Shown here: positions 1-4,812 of the stretch, piece by piece
Position numbering within the stretch: the stretch's first letter is position 1
Layout of the letters: the number at the start of each line of letters is the position of its first letter
Origin: Actinomycetales bacterium Ga0077552
GTDB taxonomy: Bacteria > Actinomycetota > Actinomycetes > Actinomycetales > Microbacteriaceae
Direction: 5' to 3'
Length of the DNA: 6,845 bases
NCBI GenBank assembly: GCA_001464255.1
Contig: LNFD01000395.1
Coordinates: forward strand, 1-6,845
Notes under the pieces: generated by a model
Seen by the model: only the letters and a program-made list of their open reading frames with translations
Databases searched by the model: none
What the model was told of the DNA's origin: nothing
Made by a program: the position numbers and the translations under genes

Positions 1-152
1 GGGCTTACGACGAGTTCTATGCCAGCGACGAGGCTCGAGCAGCAACTTACGCTGCGTGGTTGCATCACTACAATCACCACCGACCCCACACCGGGATCGG
101 CGGCCTGACACCATCAGCCCGCGTTCACAACCTCATGGGGAACTACAACTAG
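1..152 (+). CDS. IS481-family transposase, C-terminal fragment (cut by window edge)
   Basis: The frame whose first full codon is at position 3 reads AYDEFYASDEARAATYAAWL, continues HHYNHHRPHTGIGGLTPSAR and ends at TAG 150-152. The W-L-x2-YN-x2-RPH-x3-GG-x-TP-x3-R pattern is the hallmark tail of the rve/DDE integrase core in IS481-family transposases, and this end usually follows the 'LLxEW' segment directly. The catalytic DDE residues lie further upstream, outside the window, so activity cannot be judged. The frame is intact to its stop and shows no sign of decay. It is too short and too edge-truncated to name the specific insertion sequence. Confidence 0.88.
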   Translation, partial: AYDEFYASDEARAATYAAWLHHYNHHRPHTGIGGLTPSARVHNLMGNYN

Positions 153-200
153 CGACCGAACCGCCACCGCGCGACCGAGCCGGGTTCGGCAATCGAACCC

Positions 201-222
201 TGTCTCGACAAAGTGTTAGACA
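201..222. repeat. Probable terminal inverted repeat of the IS481-type element
   Basis: TGTCTCGACAAAGTGTTAGACA contains nested dyads: TGTC/GACA at 201-210 and TGTCT/AGACA at its two ends. It lies about 50 bases after the transposase stop, where the right terminal repeat of such an element is expected. The left partner repeat is not in the window, so the call rests on position and on the TGT...ACA form. Confidence 0.45.
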
Positions 223-243
223 AATGTACCGACACGGGATACT
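214..243 (+). promoter_or_regulatory. Candidate promoter/operator region of the lldD operon, abutting the IS end
   Basis: Two imperfect dyads lie side by side: TGT-TAG-ACA (214-222) and TGT-ACCG-ACA (225-234). A GATACT hexamer (238-243) could be a -10 box, with TTAGAC (217-222) as a weak -35 at a short 15-base spacing. The first dyad in context, GTGTTAGACAA (213-223), matches 8 of 11 bases of the TTGTCTGACAA palindrome in the repressor's own promoter region. It departs from the LldR-type TNGTNNNACNA pattern only at the first T. The caveat is that this dyad coincides with the presumed IS terminus and could be IS sequence instead of an operator. Confidence 0.3.
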
Positions 244-283
244 GTCCTCTCGAGTTCACCGACGAACGCGAAAGGACCGAGGG

Positions 284-1534
284 ATGAAGCGCCAGTTCCC
301 CAATCCGCGCGATCTGGCGCCGCTCATGCGCTTCCGTCGGCCGCAGCTCAATGCCCGCACCCGCCGTCTCGACCGGGCCTTGACGATCCATGACCTCCGG
401 GCGATCGCGCAGCGACGCACCCCCAAGGCGCCCTTCGACTACACCGACGGTGCTGCCGAGAGCGAGATCTCCCTGGCTCGGGCCCGCGAGGCCTTCCTCG
501 ACATCGAGTTCCACCCGGCGATCCTGCGCGACGTCAGCACCGTGACCCTCGAGCGCGACGTGCTCGGGGGCCCCAGCGCTCTGCCGCTCGCGATCGCCCC
601 TACCGGCTTCACCCGCATGATGCACAGCGAGGGCGAGATCGCGGGGGCCAAGGCGGCGGCGGCCTTCGGCATCCCCTTCAGCCTCTCGACGATGGGCACC
701 GCGTCGATCGAGGCCGTGCGCGAGGCGATCCCCTCCGGACGTGCCTGGTTCCAGCTCTACCTCTGGAAAGACCGCGAGCGATCGATGGAGCTCGTCGACC
801 GCGCCGCACGCGCCGGCTACGACACCCTGCTCGTGACGGTCGATGTGCCCGTCGCAGGCGCGCGGCTGCGGGATAAGCGCAACGGCATGTCCATTCCCCC
901 CGCCCTCACCATGGGCACGATCGTCAACGCGATCCCTCGACCCGGCTGGTGGATCGACTTCCTGACCACCGAGCCCCTTGCGTTCGCCAGCCTGTCGGAG
1001 TGGGGTGGCACGGTCGCCGATCTCATCGACACGATGTTCGACCCGACGGTGACCTTCGATGATCTGCGGTGGATCCGCGAGATGTGGAAGGGCAAGCTCG
1101 TCGTCAAGGGCGTGCAGTCGCTCGACGACGCCGTCGCGCTCACCGCGCTCGGCGTCGATGGCATCGTGCTGTCGAACCACGGCGGTCGGCAGCTCGACCG
1201 CGCACCCGTTCCCCTGCACCTTCTGCCGCGCGTCGCGCGCGAGGTCGGTGGTGATGTCGAGGTGCTCATCGACACCGGCATCATGTCAGGCGCCGATGTC
1301 GTGGCGGCGGTCGCGCTCGGCGCTCGCAGCACCCTCATCGGGCGCGCCTATCTTTACGGGCTCATGGCTGGCGGTCAGCAGGGTGTCGAGCGCGCGCTGA
1401 CCATCTTCCACGAGGGCATCGCCCGCACGATGCGCCTGCTCGGCGTGACGAGCCTCGACGAGCTCGAGCCGCGTCACGTCACGCTGCTCTCCCGACTCAC
1501 CCCCATTTCGCACGACCGACCGAAAGGGCACTGA
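284..1534 (+). CDS. lldD: FMN-dependent L-lactate / alpha-hydroxy-acid dehydrogenase (LldD2-like)
   Basis: This 416-residue enzyme of the FMN-dependent 2-hydroxy-acid dehydrogenase family should oxidise L-lactate or a similar 2-hydroxy-acid to the 2-oxo acid, passing electrons to quinone or oxygen. Visible features are the N-terminal FDYTDGA (Y53), the flavin strand APTGFTR (105-111), FQLY (Y159), TVDVPVAGARLRDKRNG (185-201), the FMN lysine in VVKGV (K275), the catalytic motif SNHGGRQLD with H299 and R302, DTGIMSGAD (330-338) and GRAYLYG (353-359). From memory the whole chain closely resembles mycobacterial LldD2, including the RDLAPL-x4-RPQ start. The frame stays open back to position 56, but that start would overlap the transposase. 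ATG 284 follows AAAGGA (271-276) by 7 bases and matches the family N-terminus. It is the first gene of the operon. A different 2-hydroxy-acid substrate cannot be excluded. Confidence 0.92.
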   Translation: MKRQFPNPRDLAPLMRFRRPQLNARTRRLDRALTIHDLRAIAQRRTPKAPFDYTDGAAESEISLARAREAFLDIEFHPAILRDVSTVTLERDVLGGPSALPLAIAPTGFTRMMHSEGEIAGAKAAAAFGIPFSLSTMGTASIEAVREAIPSGRAWFQLYLWKDRERSMELVDRAARAGYDTLLVTVDVPVAGARLRDKRNGMSIPPALTMGTIVNAIPRPGWWIDFLTTEPLAFASLSEWGGTVADLIDTMFDPTVTFDDLRWIREMWKGKLVVKGVQSLDDAVALTALGVDGIVLSNHGGRQLDRAPVPLHLLPRVAREVGGDVEVLIDTGIMSGADVVAAVALGARSTLIGRAYLYGLMAGGQQGVERALTIFHEGIARTMRLLGVTSLDELEPRHVTLLSRLTPISHDRPKGH

Positions 1535-1536
1535 TC

Positions 1537-2538
1537 ATGCACGAGATCACGTTCACCCCCGAGCGCTCGCAGTACGTCTACACGTTCGGCGGAGCGGAAC
1601 CGGCGATGCGCGTCAAGCCGGGCACCGCTCTGCGGCTGTGGTCGGAAGACGCGTTCAACTTCGCTCTCACCTCGGTCGACCACCTGCCGAGCCAGCACAT
1701 CGACATTCGCTACGTGAACCCGCAGACCGGCCCCTTCTACGTCGAAGGCGCCGAGCCCGGCGACACCCTCGCCCTGCACATCGTCGACCTGACCCCCGCG
1801 CGCAGCTTCGGAACCTCCTCGACCATCCCGTTCTTCGGCGGGCTCACCGGCACTGACCGCACGGCCCTGCTGCAGGATGCCCTGCCGGAGGCCACCTGGA
1901 TCTACGAGGTCGACACCGCCCGTCAGACGGTCGGCTTCCAGGCCCGCTTCGGCGATTTCGAGGTGGCCCTGCCGATCGAGCCCATGCTCGGCACGGTGGG
2001 CCTGGCGCCGGGTGCGAGCGAGGTGCGCACGAGCCTGGTGCCCGACCGGTTCGGCGGCAATATGGACACCCCCGAGATGAAGATCGGCACGACCGCCTAT
2101 CTCGGTGTGAACGTCGAGGGCGCGTTGTTCTCGATCGGTGACGGCCACTACCGCCAGGGTGAGGGCGAGGCCTGCGGCACCGCCGTCGAGGGAGCCATGA
2201 ACTCGGTCATCATCGTCGAGCTCATCAAGGGGGGCGCCCCGCTCTGGCCGCGCCTCGAGAACGACGACTACTGGATGGTCGTCGGGTCGTCGCGTCCGAT
2301 GGAGGACTCGTGGCGCATCGCGCAACTCGAGATGGTCACGTGGTTCACCGAGATGTTCGATCTGCACCCGATGGACGCGTACCAGTTGCTGACCCAGACG
2401 TCGCTCGCGCCGATCGCCAACGCTGTCGACGCCAACTACAGCGTCGTGGTCAAGGTGGCCAAGTCCCTCATGCCCGGAGGCCTCGCGTACGACGGCCTCC
2501 ATCGCGAACTCCGCTCAGCGGCGAGCACTCTTCGCTGA
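1537..2538 (+). CDS. Acetamidase/formamidase family protein (FmdA/AmdA fold)
   Basis: This 333-residue protein belongs to the FmdA/AmdA family, whose studied members hydrolyse formamide, acetamide or other short amides to ammonia and the acid. Family signatures are EPGD (73-76), GGNMD (173-177), then an invariant-looking GDGHYRQGEGEACGTAVE (201-218), which holds the candidate active-site and metal residues D202, H204, Q207, E209 and E211. There is no signal peptide, so it is probably cytoplasmic. It is shorter than the roughly 400-residue classical amidases but fits the many 300-330-residue members, most of unknown substrate. ATG 1537 lies two bases after the lldD stop and 8 bases after GAAAGGG (1522-1528), so translation is probably coupled to lldD. 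The company of lactate oxidation and acid transport suggests a small hydroxy-acid amide as substrate. That is inference. Confidence 0.88.
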   Translation: MHEITFTPERSQYVYTFGGAEPAMRVKPGTALRLWSEDAFNFALTSVDHLPSQHIDIRYVNPQTGPFYVEGAEPGDTLALHIVDLTPARSFGTSSTIPFFGGLTGTDRTALLQDALPEATWIYEVDTARQTVGFQARFGDFEVALPIEPMLGTVGLAPGASEVRTSLVPDRFGGNMDTPEMKIGTTAYLGVNVEGALFSIGDGHYRQGEGEACGTAVEGAMNSVIIVELIKGGAPLWPRLENDDYWMVVGSSRPMEDSWRIAQLEMVTWFTEMFDLHPMDAYQLLTQTSLAPIANAVDANYSVVVKVAKSLMPGGLAYDGLHRELRSAASTLR

Positions 2539-2544
2539 TCGGCG

Positions 2545-2566
2545 CCGGGCCGCGAACGCGGCTCGG
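2545..2566 (+). other. GC-rich intercistronic hairpin between the amidase and transporter genes
   Basis: Positions 2545-2553 pair with 2558-2566 in a nine-base-pair stem (one G-U) closed by a GAAC loop. It starts six bases after the amidase stop, in the only sizeable gap (66 bases) of the operon. No T-run follows, so a strong intrinsic terminator is unlikely. It may be an mRNA-stabilising, processing or weak attenuating element that sets different levels for the enzymes and the transporter. Confidence 0.4.
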
Positions 2567-2604
2567 ATCACCCCCGCCCACAAAGGAAAAGGAGTGGAAC
2601 ACCT

Positions 2605-3177
2605 ATGAATGAACAGAAGACCGCGAACCCCGCGGTGCTGGGCCTGCTCGGCTACGGCGTCTCGACCGTGCTGCTGAGCCTCGCCAACAGCGGCTTGTAC
2701 CCCGTCGATGGAATGGTGCTCATCATGGGCGTCTTCTTCGGCGGCATCGCCCAGACCCTCGTCGCCATCATGGCGTTCCGACTCGGTGACACGTTCGGGG
2801 TGACGGCGTTCGGCGGCTACTCGTTCCTCTGGCTCTCGTTCGCGTTCATCAACATCGGAGCGATCAACGAGTGGTGGACGGTCTCGACCACGGCCATCGG
2901 CTGGTACCTGCTGCTCTGGATGGTCTTCACGATCGGGCTCGTCTTCGCTTCGGCCGTCGCTCCTCGCATGCTGACGATCATCCTCATCCTCACCGCCGTT
3001 CTGCTGGGCTCGCTGGGCCTGGGCGCGCTCACCGGCAACGCGGCGATCAGCCTGTTCGGCGGATTCGAGGGTGTGCTCACGGGTGCTCTCGCCATCTACC
3101 TGGCCTTCGCCTTCCTCATCAACGAGATGTACGGCAAGAGCGTCCTGCCCATCGGCGCTCCGATCCGCGCGTCATAA
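2605..3177 (+). CDS. GPR1/FUN34/YaaH (SatP-type) acetate/small carboxylate transporter
   Basis: This 190-residue integral membrane protein has about six hydrophobic helices (roughly residues 10-32, 36-57, 64-88, 96-118, 121-141 and 148-170) and no cleavable signal. It opens with the family signature NPAVLGL (8-14, usually NPAPLGL), continues with DTFGVTAFGGYSFLWL (62-77), and ends with the typical NEMYGKSVLPIG (173-184), all close in pattern to E. coli SatP. Family members move acetate, and some also succinate or lactate, across the inner membrane. ATG 2605 lies 10 bases after an excellent AAGGAG (2589-2594). With a lactate-type dehydrogenase and an amidase upstream, it probably brings in, or balances, the short acid handled by this operon. 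An AmiS/UreI amide channel was considered because of the amidase neighbour, but the NPA and NE-x-YGK-x-VLPIG motifs decide for SatP. Confidence 0.92.
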   Translation: MNEQKTANPAVLGLLGYGVSTVLLSLANSGLYPVDGMVLIMGVFFGGIAQTLVAIMAFRLGDTFGVTAFGGYSFLWLSFAFINIGAINEWWTVSTTAIGWYLLLWMVFTIGLVFASAVAPRMLTIILILTAVLLGSLGLGALTGNAAISLFGGFEGVLTGALAIYLAFAFLINEMYGKSVLPIGAPIRAS

Positions 3178-3198
3178 CCACTACCGAAGGAGAACGAT

Positions 3199-3960
3199 AT
3201 GGATCTCGGAATCGCAGGAAAGACTGCGCTCGTCACGGGCGGCACGAAGGGCATCGGTCGGGCCATCGTGGAGGGCTTCGCAGCGGAGGGCGCCAACGTG
3301 GCCTTCTGCGCACGCGATGCCGCTGAGGTCGCGGCCACCCAGGCCGCGCTCGAGGCGCACGGCGTGCGTGCCATCGGCACGTCGCTCGACGTCGGCGACG
3401 CGGAGGCGCTGCGCGCGTGGGTCGAGTCGAGCGCCGCGGCGTTCGGCGGCATCGACATGGTCGTCGCCAACGTGAGCGCGCTCGCGATCCCCGACACCGA
3501 CGAGAACTGGGAGACCTCGTTCCGGGTCGACCTCATGGGCACCGTGAACCTGGTGAAGGCGGCGCTGCCGCACCTCGAGAAGAGCGACATCAAGTCGGCT
3601 GTGGCGATCTCGAGCGTCTCGGGTCGCGAAGCCGACTTCGCGTCGGGCCCCTACGGCACCGTGAAGACGGCAATCATCGGCTACATGGCCGGTGTCGCGC
3701 TGCAGGTCGCCGACAAGGGGATCCGCATCAACACGGTCTCGCCGGGCAACACGTACTTCCCCGGTGGCGTGTGGGAGAGCATCGAAGGGGGCAACCCCGA
3801 CCTGTTCTCGTTCGCGATGGGCTTGAACCCCACCGGCCGCATGGGCACGGCGGAGGAGATCGCCTCCGGCGTCGTGTTCCTGTCGAGCGCGAAGGCCAGC
3901 CGCATCAGCGGTGCCAACCTTCTCATCGACGGCGCCCTGACTCGTGGGATCCAGTTCTAG
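3199..3960 (+). CDS. SDR family NAD(P)-dependent oxidoreductase
   Basis: This 253-residue classical short-chain dehydrogenase is of the usual family length. The Rossmann nucleotide motif is TGGTKGIG (13-20). Candidate catalytic residues are S139 in ISSVSG (137-142) and Y152/K156 in YGTVK. The C-terminal block TGRMGTAEEIASGVVFLSS and the closing ISGANLLIDGA are typical of FabG-like SDRs. Two departures stand out: the structural NNAG is replaced by ANVS (90-93), and the fourth catalytic position, usually Asn in a VN-L-x-G context, is Asp (D111 in RVDLMGT). The substrate is not predictable. A hydroxy-acid, alcohol or aldehyde linked to the operon's pathway is a reasonable inference. AAGGAG (3187-3192) lies six bases before the ATG, and the gap to the transporter gene is 21 bases. 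Its TAG overlaps the stop of the opposing regulator. Confidence 0.9.
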   Translation: MDLGIAGKTALVTGGTKGIGRAIVEGFAAEGANVAFCARDAAEVAATQAALEAHGVRAIGTSLDVGDAEALRAWVESSAAAFGGIDMVVANVSALAIPDTDENWETSFRVDLMGTVNLVKAALPHLEKSDIKSAVAISSVSGREADFASGPYGTVKTAIIGYMAGVALQVADKGIRINTVSPGNTYFPGGVWESIEGGNPDLFSFAMGLNPTGRMGTAEEIASGVVFLSSAKASRISGANLLIDGALTRGIQF

Positions 3961-4688
3961 ACCCGGTTCCGCGAACCCTCCTCGCCCTGCTCGGTGCTCT
4001 GCGCACCGGGCAGGGCGAGCCTCGTCTCATCGAAGTACGTCAGCAGTCGGTCCCGCGCTCCGTCGATGTGCGCGCGCGTCAAGCGGCCGGCGAGCTCGAC
4101 ATCGCCCGCCGAGACCGCGTCGAGAATCCCCTGGTGCTGGTCGACGACGTCTCCGAGCGCCAGCAGCCGGTGCGCGAGCACTTGCCCGATGCACAGCTCG
4201 ATCTCGCCCATCAGCAGCGCGTGCAATCGCGCGAGTCTCGGCGAGGGCTGGGCCTCGACGAGAGCACGATGGAACATGATGTCGGCGCGAGCCAGCGGCC
4301 CGGCATCCGGATGATCCATGCCCGCGTCCCGGGCGGCCTCGATCAGCGACCGCTGCGCCGAGAGCGCCTGGTCGGGCACCTCACCGGCTTCTGCGAGTCG
4401 ACGCAGGGCGGCTTCCTCGACGACGGCGCGATTGGCGTAGAGGTCGACGATGTCGTCGCGGTCGAGCTCGGGCACGCGCGCTGTCTTGTGGGCCGTTCGG
4501 CGCAGCAGGCCCTCGGCGACCAGGCGCTCGAGGGCGGCCTTGGCGGTTGGGCGCGCGACGCCGAACCGTTCAGCGACAGCCTTCTCGGTCACGGTCGAAC
4601 CCGGGGGCACCCGCTGCGCGATGATGCTCTCGCGGAGGGCCTCGTGGACCGCTCGCGGCAACGTCGTCACCGACAGAACATCGTCCAC
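3957..4688 (-). CDS. GntR-family, FCD-type transcriptional regulator (LldR-like)
   Basis: This 243-residue DNA-binding regulator has a winged helix at about residues 8-73, with the recognition segment TEKAVAERFGVARPTAKAALERL (34-56). An all-helical FCD ligand domain follows (about 80-220). The FCD metal/ligand residues are present: D136 and H140 in DIMFH, H185 in DQHQGIL and H207. FCD regulators commonly sense small organic acids, and LldR members respond to lactate and repress lldD operons, so control of the adjacent operon is likely. The start is GTG 4688, seven bases after AGGAG (4700-4696); a tandem GTG at 4691 is the alternative, with only four bases of spacing. The frame stays open far upstream (to 6425 on the plus coordinate), but that part is the shadow of the ATP-grasp gene. 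The last codons lie across a strong hairpin. Confidence 0.9.
   Translation of the reverse strand: MDDVLSVTTLPRAVHEALRESIIAQRVPPGSTVTEKAVAERFGVARPTAKAALERLVAEGLLRRTAHKTARVPELDRDDIVDLYANRAVVEEAALRRLAEAGEVPDQALSAQRSLIEAARDAGMDHPDAGPLARADIMFHRALVEAQPSPRLARLHALLMGEIELCIGQVLAHRLLALGDVVDQHQGILDAVSAGDVELAGRLTRAHIDGARDRLLTYFDETRLALPGAQSTEQGEEGSRNRV
3981..4019. terminator. Strong hairpin, probable (bidirectional) terminator for the SDR operon, inside the regulator's 3' coding end
   Basis: CTCGCCCTGCTCGGTGC (3981-3997) pairs with 4003-4019 over 17 positions, with one G-U pair and a five-base loop. It starts 20 bases after the SDR stop and lies wholly in the last coding stretch of the converging GntR gene. 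A smaller GGTTC/GAACC dyad precedes it at 3965-3977. There is no U-run on either side, so the termination role is inferred from position and stem strength. U-less hairpins are common at high-GC actinobacterial gene ends. Confidence 0.5.
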
Positions 4689-4743
4689 CACATTGCTCCT
4701 CACCAGTGACACGACGGTCGGGTCACCATCGAGCCCGATCCAC

Positions 4744-4754
4744 TTGTCTGACAA
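4744..4754. promoter_or_regulatory. Candidate operator of the FCD/GntR regulator, TTGTCTGACAA
   Basis: This is a perfect 11-base dyad (TTGTC-T-GACAA) matching TNGTNNNACNA, the consensus reported for LldR-type FCD regulators. It lies 56 bases upstream of the GTG 4688 start and would overlap a weak minus-strand -10 (TATTGT, 4756-4751), a position suited to negative autoregulation. It is also 58 bases upstream of the divergent ATP-grasp start. The upstream lldD region has a related but imperfect version. Confidence 0.6.
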
Positions 4755-4799
4755 TACCTCCGCGCCACCTACCGAAACATCGCCGCAACACGCCGCGAC

Positions 4800-4812
4800 T
4801 AGGCTCGCGTCA
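4800..4812 (+). promoter_or_regulatory. Candidate -10 box of a leaderless promoter for the ATP-grasp gene
   Basis: TAGGCT (4800-4805) fits the actinobacterial TANNNT -10 form and ends six bases before ATG 4812, so transcription would begin at or next to the A of the start codon. No purine-rich ribosome site precedes this ATG, unlike all other starts in the window. No convincing -35 is visible at 17-18 bases (4776-4782 reads AACATCG), which is usual for such promoters. Confidence 0.45.

Larger units (their letters stand above)
1..222 (+). mobile_element. Right end of an IS481-type insertion sequence (partial)
   Basis: This is the distal part of an IS481-like element. It holds the last 49 codons of a DDE transposase, then about 70 non-coding bases that end in a TGTCT-rich/AGACA-rich terminal segment. 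The boundary at about 222 is inferred: the reverse strand would begin TGTCTAACACTTTGTC, the TGT...ACA terminal style common in this family. The left end and the target duplication are outside the window, so the exact edge cannot be proved. The element sits immediately upstream of the lldD operon, in the same orientation, with its edge only 61 bases from the lldD start codon. Confidence 0.7.

Noticed and set aside
56..283. Upstream extension of the lldD frame by 76 codons
   Set aside because: It would overlap the transposase tail and the IS end, has no ribosome site, and its residues are low-quality Arg/Pro-rich. ATG 284 has a ribosome site and the family's N-terminus.
149..1219. 356-codon minus-strand open frame opposite lldD (and similar ones opposite the amidase and ATP-grasp genes)
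   Set aside because: These lie fully antisense to well-supported genes, have shadow-type composition and lack ribosome sites or family motifs.
2605..3177. AmiS/UreI amide or urea channel as identity of the membrane protein
   Set aside because: The idea came from the amidase neighbour, but NPAVLGL and NEMYGKSVLPIG are signatures of the GPR1/FUN34/YaaH family.
3417..4709. 430-codon plus-strand open frame across the SDR and the regulator
   Set aside because: It is out of frame with the SDR and antisense to the GntR gene, has Arg/His-rich composition and shows no recognisable domain.
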